64,000 bases of DNA from Terebella lapidaria (lineage: Eukaryota; Annelida; Polychaeta; Terebellida; Terebellidae). The notes under the pieces are model-generated. The model was not told the origin of the DNA. It was given only the letters and a program-made list of their open reading frames with translations, and searched no databases. The stretch lies in contig OX424560.1 of assembly GCA_949152475.1 (NCBI GenBank), positions 16,431,106-16,495,105 on the forward strand, given 5' to 3'. This document shows, piece by piece, positions 45,620-59,244 of this stretch. Numbering within the stretch: position 1 is the stretch's first letter; each line of letters begins with the position of its first letter. Made by a program: the position numbers and the translations under genes.

Positions 45620-48600
45620 GAGAAATGATTGATGTAAAGGGTACAAAACAACTAGATTTTTATGTGGCGGAAAGTAGGACAAAATCCGAGATTTTAGATT
45701 TGAATACCACAAAGAGTCACCTAAATGGAACATATTTTTTCCACATTAAATAAAAAATATATACACAAGTGAACTCAGCCAGGCAATCGGTGGTACAATC
45801 GTCTATTTATAAAGTGAACCTCACCACTTTTCCATACAAATCTGAAATACTCCTTGGACAACAGGTACCTAATTCAAGCTTGATACATGTCGTATCTCAA
45901 CATTTCTTAAACATCATACAAAAATTAAGCCTGGAGAATTCAAACTCATGGTGCTGAACTTCCCGTACGAATGGTTTGTCGTTCTCTGTGGCTCTCATTT
46001 TTTCCCTCCACTTCTGGAGTTGGCGCCTTCACCAAAAGGATAAGGTGTGAACAGAGACCTCTGCTTCTTAGTCGTACAGATTTTTACCATACTGTGTTTT
46101 TAGATCTTCTAGTTTATTTGTGTTTGAGACCACAGAACAAAAATAAACGGTGAAATCATTATCATTCATCTTGTACCTGCAAAGTCGTGGACAAAACTGA
46201 CAAAATGTGATCGATCTTTTGTATGAAATAAACTTCAATCCTACATGTTTGTTAGCAGGAAGTCATTCCTCATAACAACGCTCACAGAATAAATATCACA
46301 CGGACATTTGCAATCATATTAAAAAACTTGACTGAACAATCTTCCATCGTACAGCAAACACAAACTCTTACCCAAAGGGTGCCACATATAATACACGTCC
46401 ATAACCAAGTTTTCCACCGAATGAACGTGAATTCTACGATGTTGTATGTATCAATATTGGCAGTATGCTAAAGAGCACCTGTTGCTCACAAATGTAGCCA
46501 GTGGCTATCCCTGTCAGAAGGAACCTCCCATCTCAGTAAGATGCTGATATCTTTGCATGTTTCAATGTCTACAGTTTGCTCGCCATATTGATGTTATTGG
46601 CATCATCAAAATCTGAATGTATTGGTGGTATTGATACAGTCAGTTGTTGATTAGGTGTCAATGTCTGGGATGATATTTAGCTGGCTGGGATCACAATACA
46701 GTGTAGCAAATAATCTCTCATGTGCATACAAAATATGCTTTTGCTGCCAGTGTGTCTTTGGATAAGCTATTTGGTCGGGCTTTGATTCTTGTATTTTACA
46801 TTTGTTATTAGCATCATCAAAATCTGGATGTTTTGGTGGTGATAGATTGATACTTACATTTTACTGACTATATTACATGTTCTACTAGATGGAATCTCAT
46901 GAACAACAGACGATAATGATTAAACCGATAACAACAATAGAGTAAATGTTGGTAAATGTTATGTTAAAAGCAAACAACAAGCATCATCCACGGATGTGTT
47001 TACTGCCAAATACTATACCCAATCGCCTTTAGCCACAACTACATCATTCATCTCACAAATTAAACCAGAAAGGTTGTTCATATAAAACTACCAATGCTAT
47101 AAAGCAATCATGCACTAGTATTTGTCAGTGGCCCAAAACTAATACATGTACACATATCAGTACCCACTGTAAAAAGGTTGGCTGCACTTCGAGGCGAACC
47201 AGCGATGATGCGTAGATTAGATCAACAGAGAATATTGAGATATGACTGGACAGGTGGGAATAATATTTATACCAATACACAATCTACTCCACCAATATGA
47301 GAGTCAAAATCTCGGTGTTTGGAGCTAACGTGGCGCCTGGATCTGCCACAAAACTCATCTCTTAAGTAGTTATTGACAACTGATCATCTCTGGCAGCATT
47401 ATCAAGTTTTCAGATGATCTAGAACCAAAGAGATGCCAGATTCAATGAGTCGGTGCCTTGTACGTTCATGATCCATCATTAATAGAAAGTCTTCAAATTG
47501 ACTAACCATAACCTGTAAACTTGTAATCCAGGAGTCTAATATTGCAATACTTGGCCTGGTCAAAGTTTTCCATTTTTGAAAGAAAAGAAGAATGGAGAGA
47601 ACATCATCATTGCAAACAAGTGTAATTGCTAGTACTTTGGTTCTTGTTTGGAACTTTTAGGGTTCCTATTTCCATAGGCACCCAACCATGGGCGATTATG
47701 AAGGCCAGAGGAGTAAAGGTCCGAGGTCGATAATTGTGTATATTTGGAAACCTGTTGATTTTAGCGTGAGGTGTTGAAGATACTCTTCAAATTTCTCCAT
47801 GTAGAATGTTTTGCACCTGATTTTTGTTTTAAAATTACATATGTACTTTCGGTATCTTCAGATCTTACAAATGTGACAGAGGTTGCTTAGTAGGCCTATA
47901 ACATATTCACAAATATTCTCTATTTAACATATTCAATTTGATTACCAAACATGGTCATTCATGTAGTGCTTTATAATTGCCATGAATAAAAATTATGGCG
48001 CAACATTTCAAGGTAAAAGTCTTATGCATTCTCCCATTTCGAACTTGATAGGTTGGCTCATGGTGTACAAGTTGTACATTCGTGCCTTATCACTTGAATC
48101 ATTATGCAAGTTGCTTTGTGGTTTGTGGTAAAGTGCACACTGTAACCTCACGAGTCAATAACATAATTATGATTACATCTCGAACATTTTTTTCTGCATG
48201 CTGTTAATTTACACCTTAGCATGAGCTGGTAAGGTCAAACATTGTGTCTTTGACAAGTGCTTACCCCCTTCTGATTATTGAAACTTTAAAACATAACATT
48301 CCCTTCAACAGCCAACAAAGATACATGTCAACACAATAGTGATAACTCAGAGAAGAACATGGAATTCGTTTTATTACACTGACAGAGTGGTATACCAACA
48401 TAGTGATCTCCAAAACATGGCATGTTCCCCTAGAATGAGCTAATTGGCATAGCGAGGCGAGACCTCGAGTGCATCTTTCAATATCGATAATGCCTGAGAA
48501 CCCAGTTATTTTATCGGTTAATGTTTTATATCTGGTAGTAATTTCTACTGCTATCTTAACCTCAAACAGGTGAAAGCTGTGAAAAACAATTTTCCAAATG

Positions 48601-51249
48601 GTGCTGAAATTTTAGAAGTTGTCTCACACGAAGGCGACCAGATTTGAGTTGGGGTTTGAGAAATGGCAAGGTTAAATCTATTCGTTTTTGAACTACTGAA
48701 CTTATGTATTGAACAATATGGTATTGTTTTTCACGTCATGAATGTACTCGATAAATCAATTTCACTCATTGAAACAAACATCAGATGATGGTATATTATC
48801 ATCATCATTCAGTTCGATAGTTTCAGCATATGAGCCAAACAGTAGAGTATGTTCCTGGCATCGAATTTACAAGCTGATTTCGGACTATGATTATACAATT
48901 ACTCTGCCTCCATCTGGTGTTATACGTTGCAAATCTCACTTTTAAATTTGCCCCATTGATCTTCTTCAAATTTATAAATAAGGATCGGCAGCGAAATGCT
49001 TTGATAGCACTGAGGGTAAAAAAAACTCTTTTAAGTTTCCTTGGTACGTAGCTGATTATCTGAAAAATAGTATAAGATATAAAACCCATATATCAATTAT
49101 CTCATTGAACCAGGCTTCCGATATTGTATCATGTGATATTGCAAATTCTACAAAACACATTTTAATGGTTAGAGATAAAGTGCAAGGAGGCGAATAAATT
49201 AATATCATCATAATTCTAGCCATTCAAACAAGCACGTTTTCACTTGACATTCATTCACGACAATGTGTTGATCAATTGTTTTCAGAATATCATTTAACTG
49301 ATGTGTATGGAACGCCGGTACGACATGCAAGAAGCCAAATGCGAGAAGTGACAAGTGAGAAGTGACATGCGACCTGCAAACTATAAACTATGACTTATTC
49401 CGTATTAAACCATCGTTACTTGTACTAGACCAGCATCTTTCGATTCCTGAAATACACACATATGTCAATCCTAACAGTGAGCTGAGAGAAACTTAGTTTT
49501 GAATTGTTTCCAGAACATGATAGCTTTTTGTAGCTGGTCAAGTGATCATGGTAGATCTAGTTAATATTTATTATTAATATTTATTATTGTTATTATTAAC
49601 ACAATCCCATAATCTCACACATGCACACAGAAACCCACCATCCAAGACACAGTACACTTTGTCTATTATTTACGTACGTCATACTCACATGTGCATCTTT
49701 ATGCTTTATATTGATGTATCAATGTGATTTATATTGATGTATCAATGTGATTCCGTTCAGCATCCACCACAAAAGAGTTAGAGTATTCGTTTGCAGATTT
49801 GCATTTTATCCAAGGAATGTTTTGTTGACTTTAAACAACAATATTATATTGTATGCATATATTAATATCCTCTTTCAAACTGTCAGTGAGCGATATCGTT
49901 TGTATACCACATAGAAGTCACACAGTTCCTCATTCAAGTGTGCCAACAAAAGAGATAGCCAACCAAAGCAACTAACATGGATCCAGTCCAAGACGCAATG
50001 AGGAGAGAGAAGTGGCAGCAACCATCCAACAACCATCCAAGTTCCAGAGTTCGCAATTATTGGGCGTGAAGCGAGTGGCAGCTGTACAGGGCGATGATTT
50101 GGCTAATAAGTGTTGCGCAAGGAGTGACGCAAAGTACCGACTTGTAAATCATCTCTACACTAGGTGGGGAGCTGCACTGCTCTCCAGTCCAGCCATTGCG
50201 GATGGAAACACCTCTAGGGTGGGAGATCGTACAGTACATTGTTCCGTGATTGAAGCAATTGCAAAATTGGAGAGCGAGGAAAAAAAGTTTCGCAACTAAA
50301 AGCCAAGGTCGATGGACAACCACGTTGGTGGGTTTTCAGATCACCCAACACAATTTTTCCATGGGCCAAGTTGTTTATGTTGGATGAATAGCTAGGTCGG
50401 AAGAGATCTGAAGACATCAACACAGACAGGAGAGTCCAGTGGTGGTTTGATGGAGAGAGAGAAAGAGGACACGTGCCAATGGACGGACGATCAACAGGTG
50501 TCTAGCCCACATTCACAAATGCCATCCATGTTCAAAATGGTGCAAAATGTATCCATTGCACAAATCACAAACGTAGCCCCATTGGTGAAGGTTCATGGTT
50601 TTAAAAAAGAAAAGGAGATGTCTCATTTGCATCCACAAAAACTGTATTAGTATTGTTTACTGTCGTTTAAACGTGTAGAATTAATCATGTAAACATGTAG
50701 TCTACTCACTAACAAAACAAATTTAATTGAATTGATTTGTATAAATAGTTTCCTTGTCGTTAGCGCGTTTACAGTAAAATGTACTGAAGCTCTTGTCACC
50801 GTGGACAAATGTTAACTCATAAGTAATCCCCGTGATTTATGATACATGTAGTCGTGCTGGATCTGCCATTCCCGATAATGGTTACATGACTCAACATTTA
50901 CCATAAGGATGGAATATACAAAAAGAAAGAACAAAATGACAGAATGACTTACTAGTATTCCAACGTGATGTTTTTGTTGTGGAGTGTGATTTGCTTCGCC
51001 TCGGCTCAGGATAACAAATGCTGAATAATAATTAATGATAACTGCTGAATAATGGCATTCACGAAAATCCGATCTGATTTATAGTATGTTATTTTGCTAA
51101 CGTTACATGAAACAGGCTATTGGTTTTATCCACAACCATAAAGCGTATGTGTTTTGAGAGTTGTACATCATGCATACAATAAACAATTTCATGACTCTGT
51201 CGTTGTGACATTACAATGCAGCATTTCACTATTAGACTACTGATATTAT

Positions 51250-51552
51250 TTATGCTTTTAATATCACTGCGCTTACGTCTGTGATAACTTTGGGCCATTG
51301 AAAACAATCATTAGATATTTGCATTTGCTTAGACCATGTTAAAGTTGAAGTCGCATTTAGCATTTTCATGGACAGTTTCAAGTTGATCTGCACTGGTTTT
51401 GTAAATAATTTGTGTCCTAACTTTACGATACATAGCATACTTTGTATACATATTCGGGCATAGAGTACAGTTTCCCTTCTTTTTTGCTTATATGTATATA
51501 CTCCTAACAGAATTTCAGGAAAATAGTCAACAAGTTTCCGAATTGGAAACAA
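51250..51552 (-). pseudogene. Open-frame fragment, probable decayed exon, copy 3
   Basis: A frame of about 100 codons with KPVQINLKLS, NATSTLTWSKQ and DCFQW, the counterpart of 36208-36453. It is open further upstream than copies 1 and 2. No ATG start is present. The family is not recognised. Confidence 0.3.
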
Positions 51553-52401
51553 AACATTTGCCGATAAAAGCTATGCTGAATGTCAACACGTAGCAAATCA
51601 ATGTATTCAATATAAAACAATGCTGTCAAAATATTAACATAGCCTGCAAACAAGCTACTTTGCACTCGTTGGACGCCTTGAGAAACACTTTAAATGACTC
51701 GCTATGATTTACAAAAACCGTGCAAAAAAAGTGTGAACATTGTTAATGTTACCAATTTACCTATCAATTGATGTTCTGCATGCGATTCAGGAGATGCTCA
51801 CACTTCCGGAGCACCTGATCTCACACTGGGTGGGTGTCTGTGATTTCCCATGGCTCAGACTATGAAACTGATTCGGATTCGACCATTTACACCGAACTTC
51901 GTCCAAGGATTCTGTCTTGTGAAGTGAAGTTGTCTGTTTGTCGGTATCCTTTTGTGCTTGAACTTCTTAACAGTATCAATGTGTTCACAGAAATGCCTAT
52001 TTACTCTAAAATACTATTAGCGTATATCTTAATGGGTGGTGCAAATAGTTAAATGGGTATTCAGCGATAATGGACAGCTTTTTATCACCACGCTACCACC
52101 AACTTATGTACCTCTGGCAAAACGACATGATGTTGAAAAGAGCCATTCTGTGATAACTGAGCACATAAAACGTCTACTAATAGTTGAAAAGAATAATGAA
52201 CTTTGCAGACATTGTCAATCCTGATAAATTGCGCTGGAAAGCAAGTATAAATTGATGGATCCTTATGCCATCAAATAAACATCCTTTAGACATAAATGTG
52301 AAGGTACCTGATAAGAAGATTGGTTGATTGATTGGTTTGCGGGATTTTCCAATTGCATGTACATTTCAAGAATCCAGAGTCATCCAATTCATTAATTTAT
52401 T

Positions 52402-52695
52402 TCACTTTTTGATCATTTTAGTTGATTGATTCGTTTTGTTTTGACAAAACATGTTCACTTGGGCTCTATGTATCGACTCCACAAAAACTACTTGAGTTTC
52501 AAGGTCACTCCCCATATTTACTTTGAGCACTGGGGCCCAGTTCATGTGCCTGATGTACATGATATATACCCTGGTGTAATCATGAGGAAACATATGAAGC
52601 CCCAAAGAATGCTTGAACAAGTATGGAAGAGAATGTATCGATATTTGAAGGTGTTGTGTAGCGGAGCATATAACCCATACATCAAAATTTAGCAC
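52402..52695 (-). pseudogene. 97-codon open frame with FPHDYTRVYI, copy 3
   Basis: The counterpart of 44867-45172, with two in-frame six-base differences. The opposite strand is also open for 88 codons in this copy, which weakens the case, but that frame is full of stops in copy 2. Confidence 0.35.
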
Positions 52696-52918
52696 TTAGC
52701 CAGTGGATTTTATATACTTTATCACATGTTACACGAAAAATGACTTTCGAAATTCACCATAATGTTTTATGCACATACAGTAATTCATTGCATAAATACC
52801 TGTAATTATTTGCTTCAAATCACACAAAAAAAACACAGAACACCTATGTCCCAAAATGGTGGTGCGATAATTCACTTGTAAATTCATTGGTGATTCCACC
52901 CGACCTCCCCTACCTTAG

Positions 52919-53131
52919 ACATGCCTGTGTAGAGTTGGATGTGGAGATGCCCTCCCTGTTGAGTATGATATGGATATCACAGCATTGGCACCTCAGGAAA
53001 AGCTCATATTTTCGCGGCGAAACTCTGCTGATAACCATTGGCATTTATTGACCACCGATGGGCATTTATCTATCTTACAGAAAATTCTTTCCCCTGCGGC
53101 AACTTCTAGAGGGACAGGGTCAGAGAAATGA
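52919..53131 (+). pseudogene. Probable terminal exon, copy 3 (open)
   Basis: The acceptor CCCCTACCTTAG ends at 52918, followed by 70 open codons with GCGDALPVEYDMDITALAP and LLTTDGHLSILQKILSP, and a TGA at 53129. It matches copies 1 and 2 in acceptor position and frame. Confidence 0.4.
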
Positions 53132-53538
53132 TTAATGTAAATGATAGAAACAACTAGAATTTTAACGTGACTGAACGTATCCAGGATTCTAGTTTAAAAT
53201 ACAAAAATCCAGGATTCTAGTTTCAAATTCCACAAAAGAAATCTAAATGTAACTGATATTGCTTACTGCATGAAATAAAAAATATATTCACAAATGAACT
53301 CAACCCTGCAAGCAGTGTTACAATCAGCTATTTATCAAGTAAAACCACTTTCCCATATAGATATTGTTTGGACGACAGGTACGTAATTCAAGCTTGATAC
53401 TTGTCATGTCTCAAGATTCCTCAAACATCATACAAAAATTAAACTGGAAGATTCAAACTCAGTGTACTGAACTTCCAGCCCGCATGGTTTGGTATTACCT
53501 TTATTCTTACGTGCAACTGTTTCTTTCCAAGTCTGACG

Positions 53539-53847
53539 TTAGTCATTTACAAATGAAGCCAGGAGAAAATTGGCCACCTCATAGGAAGCGAATACGAGCA
53601 ATATTCCGATGTGGCTCTGAGTTTTCCCCCCATGACTTCTGGAGTTGGCGCCTTCACCAAAGGGATAAGGTGTGAACAGAGACCTCTGCTTTTTAGTCGT
53701 ACAGAGTTTTCCCGACTGTTTTTTTAGATCTCCCAGTTTTTTCTGATTCACATCACAGAACAAAATCTCAACAGTAGACACCTTACCATGGATCTTGTAC
53801 TTGGCAATTCGTAAACAAACTGACAAAATGGGATCGATCTTTTGCAT
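53539..53847 (-). pseudogene. Open frame with KKQRSLFTPYPFGEGANSRS, copy 3
   Basis: 102 open codons on the - strand, including the KKQRSLFTPYPFGEG peptide kept in all three copies, preceded here by a lysine-rich stretch. The sequence after ANSRS differs between copies by indels. No known family. Confidence 0.35.
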
Positions 53848-55814
53848 GAAATAAACTTCAACCCTACATGTTTATTAACAAGAAGTCATGGCGCGTGACT
53901 TCGCTAATGGAAGAAACAGCAAACACAAACTCTTACCCAAAGGGTACGACATATTATACACGTCCATAACCAAGTTTTCCACCAAATGAACGTGAACTCT
54001 ACCATGTTTTTGTATGTATCAATATTGGCAGTATGCTATAGAGCACCTGTTGCTCACGAATGTAGCCAGTGGCAATGTCTGTCAGAAGGAACCTCCCCAT
54101 CTCAGTAAGATGCTGATTTCTTTGCACATTTCAATGTCTACAGTTTGCTCGTTATACATTGTACAGTCAACTGTTGATTAGGTGTCCATGTCTGCAATGG
54201 TCCGGAGCGAATACGAGCCGGAGTTTTCCATGAAAATGCATATTGCACACTTTTACAGTGCTTTGGTGAAAGCGAGCAGTTTGCCAAAAACGTGAATAAT
54301 TTATTAGGTGTATTTGTTAATATCATGAAGCGAGCAGCGTTGAATGTGAACGATGCCAGTTGCATCAGGTTGGTACTGCCTATATTACCACAAAATAGCA
54401 AGTAATCTCTGGCATGTTTATAAAATACGCCTCGTTTTGAGTATATTACATGTATGTCTATCATGAAAACATGGACGTGTTTACCGAAAAGTACTACTTC
54501 CATCCGTTCTTAGCTCCAACTATATCATTCATCTCACAAGCTAAACCACAAAGGCTGTTCATATAAAACGCAATGCTATAAAGCAATCATACACTAGTGT
54601 TTGTCAGTGGCCCAAAACTAACATGTGTACACATATCAGTACCACTGTAAAAAGGTTGGCTGCACTTTGAGGCGAACCAGTGATGATGCGTAGAAGAGTT
54701 TGAGGGGCAAAATAATGAGATATGGCTGGACAGGTGGGAATATCATATACACATGTATACCAATACGCAATCTTATTTACCAGTCTGACAATCCATGCTC
54801 TAGCAAATCACCGCAGCTTAGAGACTGACACTTCGCTTCTATATTCCCGTCCCGGCGTCAGGAGCAAACGTGAAAATATCTGCCACGAAACTCATCTCTT
54901 GAGTAGCTCTTGACAACTGATCATCTCTGGCAGCATTATCAAGTTTTCAGATGATCCAGAACCAAACACATGCCAGATTAGTGAGTCGGTGCCATGCACG
55001 TCCATGATCCATCAATAATAATAAGTCTTCAAATTGACTGACCATAACCTGTAAACTTGTAATCCATGAGTCTAATATTGCAATACTTGGCCTTGTTCAA
55101 CGTATTCCATTTTGGACAAGAAAAAAGAACATCATTATTGCAAACAAGTGTAATTGCTAGTACTTTGGTTCCTGTTTGGAACTTTTACGGTTCCTATTTC
55201 CGTAGGCACCCAAGCATGGGCGATAATGAAGGCCAGAGGAATATAGGTCCGAGGTCAACAATTGTTTATATTTGAAAACCTGTTGATTTTTGCTTGAAGT
55301 GTTGAGAACAAGTTCCTCCACTTGGGTCGTTGTTGTTTTGCACATGATTTTTGGTTTAAAATTGCATATGTAATCTCGTTGTCTTCAGATCTTACAAATG
55401 TTAGAGAGGTTGCTTAGTATAACATACTCACAATTATTCTCTATTTAACAAGAATGTATTCAATTTGATAACCGTGGTCAACGTCATGCAGTGCCTCAAA
55501 ATTGTCATAAACAGAGATTGTATCACAACATATCAAGGTACAATCTTATGCATTTTTCACATTTCAAACTTGATAGGTTGGCTCATAGTGTACAAATTGT
55601 ACATTCGCTCCCTAACACTTGAATCTCTATGCAAGTTGTATTGTGGTTTGTGGGAAAAGTGCACGCTGATTTATCAAAGTAAATCTGGGACATTTCACGA
55701 GTCCATAACATAAGAATACATCCCGAAATTTTTATCTGCATGCTGCTAATTTACATCTTAGCATGGGCGGGTGGAGGTCGAACGTCTTTGACAAGTGCAT
55801 ACCCTTCTTACTGA

Positions 55815-58800
55815 TTATTGAACTTTAAACATAACATTTCTTTCAACAGCCAAAAAAGATACATGTCAACACACTAGTGATAACTCAGAGAAGAACACGG
55901 AATTCGTTTCATTACACTGACAGAGTGGTATACCAACATAGCGATTTCCAAAACATGGCATGTTCCCCTAGAATGCGCTAATTGGCAGAGAGGCGAAAAA
56001 CTCGAGTGCATCTTTCAATATCGATAATGCCCGAGAACCCACTTATTTTATCGGTTAATGTTTTATATCTGGTAGTAATTTCTACTGATATCTTAACCTC
56101 AAACGGATGAAAGCTGTGATCTTTGAATCTCGGCAGAAGTGTACTTAAAGATATTGAGTACAAACCAATTTTGCAAATGGTGCTGAAGTTTCATATCTTA
56201 TCTCACACGAAAGTGACTGGATTTGATTTGGGATTCCATAAATGACAGGGAAAAACCCATTCGTTTTCCAATAATTGCACTTACATATTAAACGATATGG
56301 TATTGGTCTTCACGCCTTGATTGTACCTAATATATCAGTGTCAGGTAGCTATACATATTTCAAACAAACGCTTGAACACCAGATTTTGATGATACGCAGT
56401 TTGTAAAATATCCATGTTGTGAGTAATAACTAATAATAGAAGTGAAAATTTGTATTTTCAGCGCATGCGCCAAACAGTGAATTACATTCTATAGAATAAC
56501 TGGCATCGAACTCACAAGTTAATGGTATTCTGATGTGTGGTTATACCAGTTCATTACCATCGTCTGATGCCTAACATTGCAAATCTCACTAATCTTCACT
56601 TACAGTTCCAAAATATCTGCAAAAAAAATCCCAAAGGTTTTGTGCCTCATTATGATGACACGCTTCATATATCCTGGCGAGTTTTGGGTTTAAATATACA
56701 CTATCAAAAACTAATTGGCATGATGGTGGTAATTATAGATAAGAAATAACGAGCTTCACCGAGCTTCATGGGTATATGTACTTGAATCATTTATATTGAC
56801 ATCTTTGCTGGCTAACTGGGAATTTTAGTAGATTATGCTGTGTGAATCAGGTTTTTCGTGTAGCACACGCATAGGTCCGTTATGTTGTGAGTTACTGCAA
56901 ATTCTATAAATTGCATTTCAATTGCTAGGGATCTATATTAGCGCGCACCTATCACTGAATAATTAGATTGTTTTCATATTCCTTCACCTATTTAATACCA
57001 TGAATACGACCAAGATCATAAAACATAAAAACTAGCCCAAGGGCTAAGACAGGTTACCGGACAATATATAATAGCTATTTTGTCCCGTGACCTTGACAAT
57101 AAGGTCACGGTCAAATTTAAAGTCATGAGAGTATTCAGCATATATGATTTCCTATATGTTCACAAATGATTACTAAGCTATAAATTCAGTAATAAGATAG
57201 ATATTAGTCCTGTGACCTTGGAAAATCAAAGAAATCAAAAGTCAGATCACAAGTCAAATTAAAGGTCATTGGAGTATTCAGCATATATCGTTTGCTGGAT
57301 GTCCACAATAGAATCGTAAGTTGTACATTTGATAATAAACAATATATTAGCCAAGTTGTCTGTGAGACCTTGAAAATGAGGTCAAAGGTCAAATTCAAGG
57401 TCATGACAATATTCAGCATATCTCATTTCCTATACGTCCACAATTGATTCCTAATCTGTAAAATTGATAATTTTAAAGCGAGATATTAGCCATCCTGTGC
57501 TCTGACCTTGTAAATGAGGTCAAAGGTCAAATTCAAGGTCATGACAATATTCAGCATATCATTTCCTATCTCTCCACAATTGATTCTCAAGTTGAAAATT
57601 CGATAATATGCGAGATATTAGCCATTTTGTTCTTTGACCTTGAAAATGAGGTTAAAGGTCAAATTCAAGGTCATCACGATATTCGGACTATATCATTTCC
57701 TATATGTCCACAACTGATTCCTAAGCTATAAAGTCGATATAGCTTAGAGCGAGATATCAGCCATTTCGTGCCTGACCTTGAAAATGGTTCAGAGGTCAAA
57801 TTCAAGGTCATCAAAATATTCGGCATACATCTTTTCCTATATGTCCACAATTCAGTCCCAAGCTGTAAAGTGGATAATAAGCAAGATATTAGCCGTTTTG
57901 TTCTTTAACCTTGAAAATGAGGTCGAAGGTCAAATTCAAGGTCATGACAATAATCAGCAGATATAATTTCCTATGTGTCCACAATTAAATCCTAGTCTCA
58001 ATATTAAGTGAGATATTAGGCATGTGTCCCATTATAGAGCATTGGAGAATTTAACATGGGAAAGTCCCATTTGGGACCCGCCGAGAAAATGAAAATGGCG
58101 GCCACACGCAGACTGGCGATTCAGGGGCAACGAAACTTATACACATCACAGAGGTATGTGAGGGCAATCTTTTGAAATAAAAATCTCAAAACTGTCTGAA
58201 CAGTTTTTGAGAAAATGGCCGCCAAAGTCAGAAATTGGCCGTTTTTCGGAGAAAATGGCTGCCATTTTGAAAAACATGCGAAAATAAAAAAACACAAAAA
58301 AACCTTCTTGAAATATTTTTAGGTATTTTTGTGCAAAATTTCAGAAAGATCCGATCGTAACTTTAAAGATAAAAATTTGGACGGACGACGCCGACGGACA
58401 CAACGCCATGGCAATAGTTTATCGGACCATAGGTCCGGTAACCTTAATAAAAGAAGCGAATGAATTAACAGTGGCCCAACTGGCATTCTAGCGATTCAGA
58501 CCAGCACATGTGTTCACTCTAAATCGGTTCATGACCAAGTGATAAACATTTGTTTTCAGAAGATCGTTTAGCTGATGTGTGTTTTCACCTGAAAATGGCG
58601 AGAGCAAAAAATATTGACCAAAAAAAGAGAGAACAGTTTGAATAATCGTGAGATGTACCAGACGAGCATTCTTTCAATTCTTAAGATGAATGCATGATAA
58701 TCCTAACTAAACGGGATTCAGTTTTTGAATACTTAGAAGGGTACATAATCGTTCGCTGTCTTGCTGAAAAAGGGTATTTGAAAAACCAATCTATCTATGT

Positions 58801-59244
58801 AATTATGTGTTTTTATAAATACATAACATTGTATGTGTGGTATCCAGTTTGTAATCTTCACCTGCCGCAATGTAAGGTTTTTTATCATGCGAAAAACCGT
58901 GTAAAGTACCATAAGTTAAGTTATTTCATTTGATAAATCGCTCTTAAAAGTATATGTATTCCTTTCAAAGGCGCTTTGCAATTTAATGCCGGACTGAGTA
59001 ATTACTTAAGCAGCCACAGTCAAAGCGTTATACTATCACTAAGTGTACACCCGGTATCTTACCTCATAAAAGCTATGTAAATGTATGTCATGACAATATA
59101 ACATTGCCATATCATGCTATGTATTCTGCATTGAGGGGGTTAGTCCAGTGGACCTAACCTAGTAATCAATATAGTGGCAATGGTCAAACTGAGCATAGAT
59201 TTATATTCATAACAATACAAGTACGATAATCTGTATTGATACTT
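55815..59244 (+). repeat. 3.43-kb tandem repeat, copy 1 (with R1)
   Basis: It begins at ACTGATTATTGAACTTTAAAC and runs to the matching ACTGGTTATTGAAACTTTAA at 59245. It comprises the tail of 7.6-kb unit copy 3, the R1 insertion 57031-58446 and a unit-specific end (58730-59244) with a 79-codon open frame of unknown nature at 58694-58933. Its first part (to about 56.6 kb) is visibly diverged from the next copy; its later part is nearly identical. Confidence 0.85.
57031..58446 (+). mobile_element. R1 element with defined ends and target duplication
   Basis: The ends are ACTAGCCCAAGGGCTAAG with GGTTACCGGAC, and GGACCATAGGTCCGGTAACCTTA. ATAAAA flanks both sides (57025-57030 and 58447-58452). The third copy of the surrounding tandem repeat has uninterrupted CATAAAAAGAAGCGG at 63928-63942. 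The element is 1,416 bases long, holds about seven core units, and encodes no protein. Each end can form a small hairpin, and the inverted terminal match is AGGTTACCGGAC. Confidence 0.85.

Larger units (their letters stand above)
42121..49885 (+). repeat. 7.6-kb tandem unit, copy 2
   Basis: Starts CAGTGAGCAATGTTGTTTGTG and ends TCCTCTTTCAAACTGTC, directly continuous with copies 1 and 3. It is the most complete of the three for the 44.5-45.3 kb region. It is typically a few per cent different from copy 1 in aligned stretches and more from copy 3. A + strand frame at 42270-42632, with VKRVAAVQ and YRLVNHLYTRWG, is shared in part with the other copies (34720-34850 and 50065-50180). Confidence 0.85.
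49886..58730 (+). repeat. 7.6-kb tandem unit, copy 3, interrupted by an R1 insertion
   Basis: Starts CAGTGAGCGATATCGTTTG and keeps the landmarks of copies 1 and 2 in order, with more substitutions and several deletions (for example the 36667-36963 counterpart near 51760 is gone). Unit sequence resumes on the far side of the R1 element (58453 onwards) with GAATGAATTAACAGTGGCCC, matching GCGAATAAATTAATATC at 49192 in copy 2. Its last part is re-duplicated further right. Confidence 0.8.

Noticed and set aside
58694..58933. 79-codon frame duplicated identically at 62129-62368
   Set aside because: The identity reflects the recent 3,435-base duplication; there is no independent sign of coding.
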